From contig NZ_PPQD01000005.1 in NCBI RefSeq assembly GCF_002901825.1, positions 1-64,000 on the forward strand: a stretch of 64,000 nucleotides of DNA, given 5' to 3'. The DNA comes from Mammaliicoccus sciuri (GTDB lineage Bacteria > Bacillota > Bacilli > Staphylococcales > Staphylococcaceae). The translations under genes and the position numbers were made by a program. Of the stretch, positions 20,687 through 31,310 are shown one piece after another. Numbering within the stretch: position 1 is the first letter of the stretch; every line of letters starts with the position of its first letter. Under the pieces are notes generated by a model. The model had not been told where the DNA came from. It made no database searches and saw only the letters and a program-made list of their open reading frames with translations.

Positions 20687-20702
20687 TTGGAAACGGTTTT
20701 AT
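20687..20702 (+). promoter_or_regulatory. Probable ScrR operator before scrR
   Basis: TTGGAAACGGTTTTAT has the CG-centred half-palindrome of LacI-family operators. A related site is at 21714-21728 before scrB, which suggests autoregulation by ScrR. It also resembles a cre site for CcpA (two mismatches), so either or both regulators may bind. Confidence 0.6.
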
Positions 20703-20731
20703 GATAGAATAAATGACTGAGAGGTGTATAC

Positions 20732-21685
20732 ATGAAGACGATTAAAGATATTGCTAATATGGCGGGTGTTTCTAAAAGTACAGTTTCTAGATATTTAAAT
20801 GGTGGCTCCATTAGTAAAAGTACAAAAGAAAAAATACATAGAGTAGTAGAAGAAACAGGATATAAACCGAATCAATTTGCTCAAAGTTTAAAGGCTAAGA
20901 GAACGGGGCTGATCGGTGCTATTGTACCAAGGTTAGATTCCTATGCAACGACTGAAACGTTAAAAGGAATTGAAACAACTTTACTTAAACAAAATGTTCA
21001 AACAATGATTGTGAATACAGATTTATCAAAAGATAGAGAAATCGATTCTATTTATATGTTAGCTAAGAGAAAAGTGGATGGCATTATTTTGATGGCAACT
21101 AACATTTCTGAAGAACATATGAAAGCAATTGAGTCAGTTGAATGCCCGATTGTTATTGTTGGTCAATCACATGGATCACTTTTATCGATAGTTCATGATG
21201 ATTTCCAAGCAGGTAATCAAGTAGCAGAATGGTTATTGAAACATCAAAAGCACAATATTACATATATCGGTGTTTCTGAACATGATATTGCAGTTGGTAA
21301 GACGAGAAAAGAAGGTTTGTTTATTCCACTAAAGGATCAAGGCATCAACCCAACATTTATTGAAAGTAGTTTCAGTATAAAAGATGCTCAGATATTAGGT
21401 AATGATATTAAGTTGAGAGAAGACGAAGTTATTGTCGCAGCTACTGATAATATAGCTTTAGGTATATACCATACACTTTTAAAAAGAGAAGTTGATATGC
21501 CAACGATTGTTGGATTTGGCGGAAATAAGATGACAGAAATTGTGGCACCTCATATTGGTACTGTAAAGTTTAACTATTATTTAGCTGGTGAGACAGCTGT
21601 TCATGTATTAAATAAAAGTATTAATCAAGAAACGGTAGAAAAATTAAATATTATCGGAACACAATTTGAATGGTTAAAAAAATAA
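20732..21685 (+). CDS. scrR: Sucrose operon repressor, LacI family
   Basis: The product (317 aa) has an N-terminal LacI helix-turn-helix (TIKDIANMAGVSKSTVSRYLNG) with the hinge GYKPNQFAQSLKAKRT, then a periplasmic-binding-like sugar domain. It is directly followed by the sucrose-6-phosphate hydrolase gene, and LacI-type operators precede both genes, so repression relieved by sucrose breakdown products is the likely role. Slightly short of the usual 330 residues but with no missing part. Confidence 0.88.
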   Translation: MKTIKDIANMAGVSKSTVSRYLNGGSISKSTKEKIHRVVEETGYKPNQFAQSLKAKRTGLIGAIVPRLDSYATTETLKGIETTLLKQNVQTMIVNTDLSKDREIDSIYMLAKRKVDGIILMATNISEEHMKAIESVECPIVIVGQSHGSLLSIVHDDFQAGNQVAEWLLKHQKHNITYIGVSEHDIAVGKTRKEGLFIPLKDQGINPTFIESSFSIKDAQILGNDIKLREDEVIVAATDNIALGIYHTLLKREVDMPTIVGFGGNKMTEIVAPHIGTVKFNYYLAGETAVHVLNKSINQETVEKLNIIGTQFEWLKK

Positions 21686-21713
21686 GCCTTTCAAGTATGC
21701 TAAAATATATATT

Positions 21714-21728
21714 ATGGAACCGGTCTAA
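21714..21728 (+). promoter_or_regulatory. Probable ScrR operator before scrB
   Basis: ATGGAACCGGTCTAA resembles the site in front of scrR (shared TGGAA, central CGGT). It lies between the scrR stop and the scrB ribosome site, so ScrR may control scrB separately from its own gene. Confidence 0.55.
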
Positions 21729-21750
21729 ATCGGATGTAAGGAGAATGATA

Positions 21751-23232
21751 ATGGTAAATTGGACACGAGAAGAAAGATATAAAAAATTATCAGACATATC
21801 TGATGAAGCATACAATGAATTAATAGATAAAGTAAATGCGTCAAAATGGCGTCAAACTTTTCATATTCAACCAAAAACAGGGTTGTTAAATGATCCAAAT
21901 GGTTTGGTTTATCATAATGGCGTTTATCATATATTTCATCAATGGTTTCCGCTTGGTGCCGTTCATGGTTTGAAGTATTGGTATCATTATACAAGTAAAG
22001 ATTTACTAGAATTTAAAGATGAGGGAATCGCGTTGGCGCCTGATACAGAGTATGATAGTCATGGTGTATATTCGGGTAGTGCATTTGATTATGATGGAAA
22101 GTTATATTTAATGTATACGGGAAATGTGCGTAATGAAAATTGGGATCGTAAATCTGTCCAAATGATTGCTGAACAATTAGAAGATGGCACTTTTAAAAAG
22201 TTTGATCAACCAGCTATTCCAAACAAGCCAGAAGGATATACTGAACATTTTAGAGACCCTAAAGTATGGTTTGAGAATGGAAAATACTATGCAATATTTG
22301 GCATTCAAAGAGAGAATGAAACAGGTACAGCTGTTATATATGAATCTGAAAATATTCAAGATTGGAACTTTAAAGGCGAAATTGAAACGCAATTACAAGA
22401 TTTTGGTTATATGTGGGAATGCCCAGATTTATTTAAGTTAAATGATAAAGATGTATTTATCTTTTCGCCTCAAGGTATTGAAGCGAAAAATAACCAATTC
22501 GAGAACATCTATCAATCTGGTTATTTAATTGGTGATTTTGATTTAGATACGTTGAAGTTTGACCACCAAGAATTTGTTGAATTAGACCAAGGATTTGACT
22601 TTTACGCACCTCAAACGTTCTTAGATGAACATGGTGACAGAATATTAATTGGTTGGATGGGACTTCCTGAAATAGATTATGCTACAGATGAAGAAGGTTG
22701 GGCACATTGTTTAACTATTCCAAGAGTATTAACAATTGAAGATGATAAACTGAAACAAAGACCTATAAAAGCACTTGAAAAATTAAGAACAAATAAAGAA
22801 ACTGCTGAAGGTTATGCTAGTAAGCATTCAGTTAAACTTCACCCATATGAGGGTAAACACTTTGAATTAATGATTGAGATTCTGGAGAATGAAGCTAGCG
22901 AAATATACTTTGATTTAAGAGTATCTAAGAAATGTTCAACGCAAATTATTTATAATACACGTTCTAAACAACTAACTTTAGATCGATTTGAAAGTGGTAT
23001 TGTAAGTGAAGCGGTTGAGAAGACAACTCGGACAACAACTTTAGATAATGATTTAAAAGACCTGAGAATTTATAGTGATACATCTAGTCTAGAAATTTTT
23101 GTTAACGATGGTGAAAAAGTATTCACAACGAGAATATTCCCTGATGAAGATGCTGTTAATTTCAGAACTTCTACAGAGTCTGGCCAAGTTTACTTGAAGT
23201 TTACGAAATATGACTTACAACTAAATAATTAA
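21751..23232 (+). CDS. scrB: Sucrose-6-phosphate hydrolase, GH32
   Basis: The enzyme (493 aa with this start) cleaves sucrose-6-phosphate to glucose-6-phosphate and fructose. The GH32 nucleophile is the Asp in LLNDPNGLVY, the transition-state stabiliser is in FRDPKVWF and the acid/base Glu is in MWECPDLF. A C-terminal beta-sandwich follows. I chose the ATG at 21751, seven bases after AAGGAG. An earlier start would run through the operator. The fructokinase gene scrK that follows scrB in S. aureus is absent here. Confidence 0.93.
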   Translation: MVNWTREERYKKLSDISDEAYNELIDKVNASKWRQTFHIQPKTGLLNDPNGLVYHNGVYHIFHQWFPLGAVHGLKYWYHYTSKDLLEFKDEGIALAPDTEYDSHGVYSGSAFDYDGKLYLMYTGNVRNENWDRKSVQMIAEQLEDGTFKKFDQPAIPNKPEGYTEHFRDPKVWFENGKYYAIFGIQRENETGTAVIYESENIQDWNFKGEIETQLQDFGYMWECPDLFKLNDKDVFIFSPQGIEAKNNQFENIYQSGYLIGDFDLDTLKFDHQEFVELDQGFDFYAPQTFLDEHGDRILIGWMGLPEIDYATDEEGWAHCLTIPRVLTIEDDKLKQRPIKALEKLRTNKETAEGYASKHSVKLHPYEGKHFELMIEILENEASEIYFDLRVSKKCSTQIIYNTRSKQLTLDRFESGIVSEAVEKTTRTTTLDNDLKDLRIYSDTSSLEIFVNDGEKVFTTRIFPDEDAVNFRTSTESGQVYLKFTKYDLQLNN

Positions 23233-23241
23233 ACGAATCAA

Positions 23242-23277
23242 AAACGCTTGTTGTTCTGATACAACAAGCGTTTATTT
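23242..23277 (+). terminator. scrB terminator
   Basis: AAACGCTTGTTGT and ACAACAAGCGTTT form a perfect 13-bp stem with a 6-base loop, then ATTTTAA. The 140 bases up to the next gene hold only AT-rich promoter-like sequence. Confidence 0.88.
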
Positions 23278-23421
23278 TAATATCAGTAAATTGTAAGAAA
23301 TATGAATAAGTTATTACAAAATATTAATTCTGTGTAACATATGGCGTTCAAGCATAGAAAACAAAGAAACATTCCTTTATACTTTAACTATTAATTAATG
23401 TAGAGGAGGGGAAGAATTTTT

Positions 23422-24483
23422 ATGAAGATATTTAAAAATGCTATGATTTCAACATTACTATTATCTTCTATGGCATTTGGAGTAGCACACGGGAATAATA
23501 CAGATGCGATAGAAAGCAATGAATCTAGTACAAAAGATACTTCTCCGAACACAACTCAAGAACAATCGAATCAAAATATAGAAGCACAGCAATCCAAAGA
23601 AACTGATTCTAATAGTGAACAAAATAGTAAAACAGAGGAAAGAAGTACTGAACCGAAGTCAGAAGAAAATTCAAGTACAGAGGAACAGTCATCAGAAGAA
23701 CCAATTAGAGATAAAAAGTCTGAACAAAAATCAGATGAAAAGCCTAGTACAGAAGAACCAACAACGGAAGAGCCCAGTACTGAGCCGAAATCAGATCAGA
23801 AACCAAGTACAGAAGAACCTAAGACTGATGAAAAGCCAAGTACAGAGGAGCCTACAACAGAAGAACCAACAACAGAAGAGCCGAGCACTGAAGAACCAAC
23901 AACAGAGGAACCAACAACAGAAGAGCCGAGCACTGAAGAACCTTCAAGCAATGATAGCAATCATCAAGATCAAGTACCACCACCAAATAAATCCAACAGT
24001 GGGAAACCATCTTCTGAAGAACCTAAAACTAATGAACCAAATACAAATAGAAATAATGATCAAAATGTAAATCAATATAAACCAACAATGCCAGCATATC
24101 CTAATACAAATGAAGTAGGGGATGGCTATTACAACAATCCGCAATACACTGATGAAAAAGCGCCTAAATTTATACCTGGCCATTCAGAAGCGTATTATAG
24201 TAAATTGGATGAAGATGTGTTAGAGCTTGTAACAAGTAAAGTTGGTAGTAGACCTGATTTAGCACAACCAAAATTTAAAAAGACTAATAAAACGACAGAA
24301 ACAACATCTGTAGATGATGATGATACAAAAACAGAAACAACAAAAACAACGACAGAAAGTTTTGAAACAGCTTCTGAGCATAAAGATGTTTCTAAACCGC
24401 TTATCATTGGTATTTCAATCGCAATCGTACTTGTATTAGGATTCATCATATTATTCATAATGCGAAGATTTTCAAAGTCATAA
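23422..24483 (+). CDS. SdrH-like repeat-rich membrane surface protein
   Basis: The product (353 aa) starts with a signal peptide (MKIFKNAMISTLLLSSMAFG) and has a low-complexity region, about residues 75-185, of repeating EEP(S/T)TEEP units rich in Thr, Glu and Pro. A conserved-looking stretch (YNNPQYTDEKAPKFIPGHSEAYY) and one C-terminal membrane helix with a basic tail (RRFSKS) follow. There is no LPXTG motif. Architecture and its place upstream of mroQ and groESL match S. aureus SdrH, but with Thr-Glu instead of Ser-Asp repeats. GGAGGGG precedes the ATG. Confidence 0.75.
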   Translation: MKIFKNAMISTLLLSSMAFGVAHGNNTDAIESNESSTKDTSPNTTQEQSNQNIEAQQSKETDSNSEQNSKTEERSTEPKSEENSSTEEQSSEEPIRDKKSEQKSDEKPSTEEPTTEEPSTEPKSDQKPSTEEPKTDEKPSTEEPTTEEPTTEEPSTEEPTTEEPTTEEPSTEEPSSNDSNHQDQVPPPNKSNSGKPSSEEPKTNEPNTNRNNDQNVNQYKPTMPAYPNTNEVGDGYYNNPQYTDEKAPKFIPGHSEAYYSKLDEDVLELVTSKVGSRPDLAQPKFKKTNKTTETTSVDDDDTKTETTKTTTESFETASEHKDVSKPLIIGISIAIVLVLGFIILFIMRRFSKS

Positions 24484-24502
24484 ATATAAATCAAGTAAAA
24501 GT

Positions 24503-24535
24503 GAGTCTGGGACAGAAATGTTCTAGACTCCTTTT
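24503..24535 (+). terminator. Hairpin after the sdrH-like gene
   Basis: GAGTCT pairs with AGACTC around a loop containing gggacagaaat, then CTTTT. It belongs to the same intergenic hairpin family as 14557-14714. Confidence 0.65.
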
Positions 24536-24560
24536 CATATTTTTAGAAATAGGAGGCTGA

Positions 24561-24756
24561 ATATTGCAAGTGAGGCGCGACAAGCAATGTTGAGTACCTT
24601 GTATTTATCAAGACAGGTGAAACAAGATAAATAGAGGCTCTGTATTTATCAAGACTGCCCAAACAAGATAAATAGGCGCTTTGTATTTATCAAGACTCAC
24701 CAAACAAGATAAATACAAGCTTCGTATATTGCAAGACGCTCCAATCTAGCAACATA
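24561..24756. repeat. Tandem array of five 41-bp hairpin units
   Basis: Five units begin at 24561, 24602, 24643, 24684 and 24725, exactly 41 bases apart. Each is a 7-8 bp inverted repeat around a 16-base loop that, in units 2-5, begins AAGAC. Units 2-4 use TATTTATC/GATAAATA. The outer units use ATATTGC with GCAATGT or GCAACAT, so the two arms change together. The array lies between convergent genes and has no open frame of note. It resembles nothing I can name. Confidence 0.8.
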
Positions 24757-24788
24757 GAACCTCACTCTTACCTTGATTCTTCCATATA

Positions 24789-24873
24789 AAAAAGACTGGG
24801 ACATAATGTAATGTCTCAGTCTCTTGTAGTATCTAGTCATCCTTATCGGGACGGGATTTCTGCCCCGCTCTAA
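24789..24873 (-). repeat. Intergenic hairpin repeat, copy 2 (inverted, shorter)
   Basis: Read on the minus strand this repeats 14557-14714: gagcggggcagaaatc, then aaggatgactaga, then actacaagagactgagacat and tgtcccagtctttt. The inner part of the first two hairpins is deleted. It follows pepF and probably ends its transcript. Confidence 0.75.
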
Positions 24874-24880
24874 CTTTTTA

Positions 24881-26581
24881 TTAAAATTCACTTTGATCAA
24901 TATTCTGAGTTGCTTTGTATAATGTTTCTATAATGGATTTTACAGTACCTTCTTCAAAAGGAGATTGTAACTGAACAGATGCCATAATATCAATAAATGA
25001 TTGTGAACCGCCAATTTGACATATTTTTAAATAATCAGACCATGCCTGTTCTGGATCAGCTTCTTGTTTAATGAAAAATTGCATTGCACAAATTGTCGCT
25101 AATGTATAATCAATATAATAAAATGGTGATGCAAATATATGACCTTGTCTATGCCAAAATGCACCATTTTCAAGATGTTGAATATTGTCATAGTCTACGC
25201 TTGGGAAGTATTTATTTTCTAAATCTGACCAAGCTTTTCTGCGTTCTTCTGAAGAAATGTCTGGATTCTCATAAACAAAGTGTTGGAATTCATCCACTGC
25301 TACACCATATGGTAAGAATTTAATATTGTCTTCTAAGTGAGCGAGTTTAAATTTATCCGTATCTTGTTTGAAAAATAATGACATCCATGGATAAGTTAAA
25401 TATTCCATGCTCATTGAATGAATTTCACATGCTTCTGAAGTAGGGAAGTAATATTCTGGCACAGAATACTTCAAGCTTTCAAATACTTGAAAAGCATGTC
25501 CGGCTTCATGTGTCATAACTTCAATATCGCCTTGTGTGCCATTAAAGTTGGCAAAGATGAATGGTGATTTAAAATCATTAATGATTGTACAATAACCACC
25601 ACTTTCTTTTCCTTTTTTAGCTTCTAAATCAAATAATTGTTTATCAATCATAAAATCAATAAAATGACCAGTTTCTTCAGAACGTTCATGGTACATTTTT
25701 TTAGCATTTTTCACGATTTCTTCAGTTGATATTTGTGGTTTTGGCGAACCAGTTTTAAAAGTAAAATTATTATCGTAAGCTTTTAAATTGTCCACGCCAA
25801 TACGTTTTGCATGCTGTGATTTGATGTCTTCAGTAATAGATACGACATGTTCTTTAACTTGCTCTCTAAAAATTTTAACATCATTTGCATCGTACCCAAT
25901 TCTTTGCATTCTATCATAGCCGAGTTGAACAAAGTTCTCATATCCTAATTTTAAAGCTATTTCATGTCTAGTTTTTACGAGATCATCATAGATACGATCT
26001 AAATCCTCTAGATGCTCTGCAAAAAACTGTTCTCTAGCTGTAAAAGCATCTTTTCTAATTGCTCTATCTTCGTTGATTAAGTACTTACTGAATTGTGATA
26101 AGTTCAAATGTTCACCGTTATATTCAATATCTGCTGAAGCAATTAATTTATCATATTCGCTTACTAATTTATTTTCTTTAACAAGTAAGTCATTAATAGA
26201 AGGATTATATGTATTGAGAGCAACTTCTGCTAAAGAAAAAAGTTGTTGTCCAAAATGTGCAATTAAATCATTTTTAAATTTAGATTTTAATAAAGATTGA
26301 TAGAATAAATGGTCTAAATGTTGTATTTTAGGCATTGTTTCATCAAAGAAATCTCTTTCTTTATTATAATATTCATCATTTGTATCGATAGATGCTCTTA
26401 TGTAAGCTAGGTTATAATGCGTATCAGTATGGTTTCTAATCTTATTAATTTCATTAATCGCCTCAATTGCTTGATCGACCGTTTCTGCATTATCGAATTC
26501 ATTTAATAATGATTTGGTTTGTTTTTCTTTTTCTCCAATATTGATTTGTTCATATTGATAATCTTTAAAAGTTAACGTCAT
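24881..26581 (-). CDS. M3 family oligoendopeptidase
   Basis: A cytoplasmic zinc peptidase (566 aa) of the M3 family that cuts short peptides. The zinc site HEAGH in VMTHEAGHAFQVFESL is near residue 360, and the downstream glutamate ligand is in SEACEIHSMSMEYL. No signal or membrane segment is present. The length fits the M3 group close to PepF but slightly shorter than classic PepF. GGGAGG precedes the ATG. The 113-base gap to the divergent PPK2 gene holds both promoters. Confidence 0.88.
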   Translation of the reverse strand: MTLTFKDYQYEQINIGEKEKQTKSLLNEFDNAETVDQAIEAINEINKIRNHTDTHYNLAYIRASIDTNDEYYNKERDFFDETMPKIQHLDHLFYQSLLKSKFKNDLIAHFGQQLFSLAEVALNTYNPSINDLLVKENKLVSEYDKLIASADIEYNGEHLNLSQFSKYLINEDRAIRKDAFTAREQFFAEHLEDLDRIYDDLVKTRHEIALKLGYENFVQLGYDRMQRIGYDANDVKIFREQVKEHVVSITEDIKSQHAKRIGVDNLKAYDNNFTFKTGSPKPQISTEEIVKNAKKMYHERSEETGHFIDFMIDKQLFDLEAKKGKESGGYCTIINDFKSPFIFANFNGTQGDIEVMTHEAGHAFQVFESLKYSVPEYYFPTSEACEIHSMSMEYLTYPWMSLFFKQDTDKFKLAHLEDNIKFLPYGVAVDEFQHFVYENPDISSEERRKAWSDLENKYFPSVDYDNIQHLENGAFWHRQGHIFASPFYYIDYTLATICAMQFFIKQEADPEQAWSDYLKICQIGGSQSFIDIMASVQLQSPFEEGTVKSIIETLYKATQNIDQSEF

Positions 26582-26694
26582 GTTAAAACCTCCCTTAATA
26601 AATATATTATAACATTTCTTTGTTGTAATTTTATTGAAAATTGCGAAAATAAAGGTAAAAGCATATAATATGAGATGAAAAGAGGTGTATATAA

Positions 26695-28122
26695 ATGGCT
26701 AAAAATAATGAACAATTATCTTTAGAAGTAGCAGCATTAACGAGGAAGACAAAAGAACTTGGAATTCCTATCATGATTGTATTTGAAGGTGTTCCCGCAT
26801 CAGGTAAGACGAGACTATCAAATGAACTTCTTTTAACACTTGATGCTAAATACACACACTTTGTACCGATGAAATCACCTTCAGAAGACGATCTAAGATA
26901 TCAATTTTTACAGAAGTATTGGAACAGTTTACCTTCAAAAGGTGATATCAATATTTATTTTAGAAGTTGGTATGCATATTATATAGAATATCAAGCAAAC
27001 AAAATAAAACATTCTATATACAACAAATATCATGCATTACGAAGACAAATCCAAGACTTTGAATCGATGGTCCATGATGATGGCTATGAAATTATTAAGT
27101 TTTATATTGAGATTAGTGATAAGAAGAGAAAAGAACATTTAAAAGAAATGAAAGAAAATCCATTAACAAGTTGGAAAGCACAAGAATATGAAAGTGCCAT
27201 TAATGATGACGTATATCATAAAGAAATGCATAAAATACTTAAAGCATCGCCTGATGAATGGGAAATCATTGATTATACGGAGAGAGAAGAAGCTATCAAT
27301 TTAATGTATCAGCACATTATCAATCGTTTGAACAAAGCGATTAAACTACATAAAAAGAAAGACAAAGTAATTGATGGCGATTTTACAGAAGAGTTTAAAA
27401 CAGACCTATTCGATCAATCAATAGATAAAGTAAGTAAAAAGACATATAAAGCTCTTATAGGCGACTTACAAGATAGACTAAAAGAATTGCAATTTGCATT
27501 ATACGAAAGAAAAATTCCGTTAATATTAGTATACGAAGGCATGGATGCAGCCGGTAAAGGTGGCAATATTAAAAGAGTTAGAGAAAAATTAGATCCAACC
27601 GGTTATGAAGTAAATGCAATAAGTGCCCCAACAGATGTTGAGTTGAATCATCATTACTTATGGAGATTTGCTAAAGATATGCCTAGAAGCGGCCATATTG
27701 AAATATTCGATAGAAGTTGGTACGGAAGAGTATTAGTCGAAAGAGTAGAAGGATTTGCTACTAAGAAAGAATGGAAACGTGCCTATGAAGAAATCAATCA
27801 ATTTGAGAAAATGTGGACAGACGAAGGTGCAATTATCTTGAAATTCTTCTTAACTTTAGATAAAGATGAACAATTAAGAAGATTTAAAGAAAGAGAAGAA
27901 ACACCAGAAAAACAATGGAAAATTACAGACGAAGATTGGCGAAATAGAGAAAAATGGGATCAATATATCGAAGCAAGTCACGATATGATTAAATTCACAA
28001 ACACAGATCATGCACCATGGCTTGTCGTACCAGCTGACAACAAAAAATCAGCTAGAATCGAAGTTATTAAATACATTATTAAAAAATGTGAAGAAGTATT
28101 ATGGGGCGTTAAACAATATTAG
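26695..28122 (+). CDS. Polyphosphate:AMP phosphotransferase, two-domain PPK2
   Basis: The protein (475 aa) has two PPK2 domains, as in class II PPK2 enzymes that make ADP from AMP and polyphosphate. The C-terminal domain is intact: Walker A EGMDAAGKGGNIKR near residue 282, then FDRSWYGRVLVERVEG and the lid ETPEKQWKITDEDW. The N-terminal domain is diverged (EGVPASGKTRLSN, FRSWYAYYIEY), the usual inactive-looking half. Substrate assignment rests on the two-domain layout. Confidence 0.85.
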   Translation: MAKNNEQLSLEVAALTRKTKELGIPIMIVFEGVPASGKTRLSNELLLTLDAKYTHFVPMKSPSEDDLRYQFLQKYWNSLPSKGDINIYFRSWYAYYIEYQANKIKHSIYNKYHALRRQIQDFESMVHDDGYEIIKFYIEISDKKRKEHLKEMKENPLTSWKAQEYESAINDDVYHKEMHKILKASPDEWEIIDYTEREEAINLMYQHIINRLNKAIKLHKKKDKVIDGDFTEEFKTDLFDQSIDKVSKKTYKALIGDLQDRLKELQFALYERKIPLILVYEGMDAAGKGGNIKRVREKLDPTGYEVNAISAPTDVELNHHYLWRFAKDMPRSGHIEIFDRSWYGRVLVERVEGFATKKEWKRAYEEINQFEKMWTDEGAIILKFFLTLDKDEQLRRFKEREETPEKQWKITDEDWRNREKWDQYIEASHDMIKFTNTDHAPWLVVPADNKKSARIEVIKYIIKKCEEVLWGVKQY

Positions 28123-28220
28123 AATATGTTAGGGACATAATTGTGAGAAATGTCTCTAAGAAGTGTCCCTCTAATTACCAGAATTCAGAATAATGGAAGT
28201 TAGCCGCCCTCTAAATACAA

Positions 28221-28275
28221 AAAATAAGCATATCACTTAAGACTGAGTTCTTCAGTTCGGTGATATGCTTATTTT
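28221..28275. terminator. Shared terminator between the PPK2 gene and mroQ
   Basis: AAAATAAGCATATCAC and GTGATATGCTTATTTT form a 16-bp stem with a 23-base loop, A- and T-rich at both ends, between convergent genes. A weaker hairpin (AGGGACA/TGTCCCT) lies before it at about 28130-28172. Confidence 0.85.
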
Positions 28276-28283
28276 ATTTTCGT

Positions 28284-29054
28284 TTAGCTATACATGCTCA
28301 AGATTGTATGATAAATCAGTTGTGAAATTTGAGATTGTTTCTCTAATTGTTCGTTTACTTGATCTTTAAATACAATTTGTCCCAAAACAACTATACCGTT
28401 CATTCCCATATGCGCAATCATTGGTACGATGATACGTTTCGTTAGTACATAAAGTCCACTAAATACAGTTCCCATTACAACATATATTAATGTATGTTCT
28501 GGATCTGAATGTGCTAATGAAAAGATAAAAGAACTGACTAATACTGCTACGATAAAGCTTAACCACTTAGGTGCTTTGATCATATTGTATATCTCTCCGA
28601 AAATTAATTTACGGAATATTAATTCTTCTAATATTGGACCTGCTAATACGATATAAATGATTAATATATGTGATTGTTGTGCAATCTTCATGAGATTTTG
28701 AGTATTGCCACTTTCTACTGGTTGATTAAATATATATGTATTAATCAAAGCGGCGATGATTTGTCCAAGCATGGCCATTATAATACCTGCAACACACCAG
28801 AAAATCACGTATACCCATGGTTCTTTCTTTTGTTGTTCTAATCGAGTTGGATTTTTAATATTTGAGTTCATATACCATAATAATAAAACAGTAATGATAG
28901 CTGTTGTTGCCATCCAAGTTAAGCTGATTTCTAATCTTGTGACTTTAGATAATCCTGAATCAGCGTATAAACTATTTGGAATAATTGCGATTGTTTGTAC
29001 AACACCAAATAGTAATAGGGTAGCAATATTAACAGTTAATCGATTAAATTGCAT
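28284..29054 (-). CDS. mroQ: CPBP-family intramembrane protease, MroQ-like
   Basis: A polytopic membrane protein (256 aa with this start) of the CAAX protease/bacteriocin-processing family. Catalytic motifs are EELIFRKLIFGEI (EExxxR), the helix with FSLAHSD, and MIAHMGMNG near the C terminus. The ATG at 29054 has GGAGG eight bases upstream. Its place beside groES and near the sdrH-like gene is that of S. aureus MroQ, which takes part in AgrD processing. With agr in the same window, the same job is likely but inferred. Confidence 0.82.
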   Translation of the reverse strand: MQFNRLTVNIATLLLFGVVQTIAIIPNSLYADSGLSKVTRLEISLTWMATTAIITVLLLWYMNSNIKNPTRLEQQKKEPWVYVIFWCVAGIIMAMLGQIIAALINTYIFNQPVESGNTQNLMKIAQQSHILIIYIVLAGPILEELIFRKLIFGEIYNMIKAPKWLSFIVAVLVSSFIFSLAHSDPEHTLIYVVMGTVFSGLYVLTKRIIVPMIAHMGMNGIVVLGQIVFKDQVNEQLEKQSQISQLIYHTILSMYS

Positions 29055-29132
29055 TTTCAATTCCTCCAAAAATAAACATGTAAACATTGTACCTTATTTA
29101 GCAGAAAAAGAGAAAAATTTAAGTTATATTGC

Positions 29133-29161
29133 TTGTAATTTTGACCAAATTTGATTATTAT
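29133..29161 (+). promoter_or_regulatory. groESL promoter with CtsR box
   Basis: TTGTAA (29133-29138) and TATTAT (29156-29161) are 17 bases apart. Between them, read on the minus strand, AATCAAA-TTT-GGTCAAA is a heptad repeat close to the CtsR consensus GGTCAAAnAnGGTCAAA, with two heptad mismatches. CtsR would block the promoter directly. With the adjacent CIRCE site this gives dual heat-shock control, known for staphylococcal groESL. Confidence 0.75.
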
Positions 29162-29171
29162 AAAAATGTAG

Positions 29172-29198
29172 TTAGCACTTAAGTATAAAGAGTGCTAA
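29172..29198 (+). promoter_or_regulatory. CIRCE element (HrcA operator)
   Basis: TTAGCACTT-N9-GAGTGCTAA matches the CIRCE consensus TTAGCACTC-N9-GAGTGCTAA with one mismatch. It lies 29 bases before groES, downstream of the promoter, where HrcA represses. Confidence 0.95.
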
Positions 29199-29227
29199 CA
29201 TTATTAGCGCCAAGGAGGATTTTATAA

Positions 29228-29512
29228 ATGTTAAAACCATTGGGAGATAGAATTATTATTGAGAAAACAGAAACAGAACAAACTACAGCTAGCGGAATTG
29301 TATTGACAGATTCAGCTAAAGAATCGTCCAACGAAGGAAAAGTTGTTGCTGTTGGACCAGGTAAGCGTCTAGAAGATGGTACAAGACTTACTGTAGATGT
29401 TGCTGTAGGTGATCAAGTTGTATATCAACAATACGCAGGAACAGAAGTTAAACGAGATAAAGAAACATATATTATCCTTTCAGAAGATGACATTTTAGCA
29501 GTTATTGAATAA
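29228..29512 (+). CDS. groES: Co-chaperonin GroES
   Basis: GroES (94 aa) forms the seven-membered lid of the GroEL chamber. The sequence [25 protein letters not shown], the mobile loop and the closing [14 protein letters not shown] are typical. AAGGAGG precedes the ATG. It lies 43 bases upstream of groEL. Confidence 0.97.
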   Translation: MLKPLGDRIIIEKTETEQTTASGIVLTDSAKESSNEGKVVAVGPGKRLEDGTRLTVDVAVGDQVVYQQYAGTEVKRDKETYIILSEDDILAVIE

Positions 29513-29555
29513 TTTAGATAATATTTTTGAAGATATTTTATGGAGGTTTTTATAA

Positions 29556-31181
<1,626 letters not shown>

Positions 31182-31223
31182 TTCGGTAAATATAACCGAC
31201 ATTACAAATTAAGAGATATGTCT

Positions 31224-31270
31224 AATCCCCTTTCTAAATGGTATTAAACCATATGGAAAGGGGATTTTTA
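31224..31270 (+). terminator. groEL terminator
   Basis: AATCCCCTTTC pairs with GAAAGGGGATT, and an inner ATGGT/ACCAT stem fills the loop. TTTTTA follows. Confidence 0.88.
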
Positions 31271-31310
31271 TGTTAAAATAAATCTAATTTGTATTAAAGG
31301 AGTAGAAAAT

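Noticed and set aside
23615..24070. 151-codon overlapping frame in the sdrH-like gene
   Set aside because: It is a shadow of the Glu-Pro-Thr repeats in another frame, giving Lys-Gln-Asn low complexity.
24561..24756. Possible CRISPR array
   Set aside because: The units are contiguous hairpins with only short variable parts, the stems vary between units and no cas genes are present.
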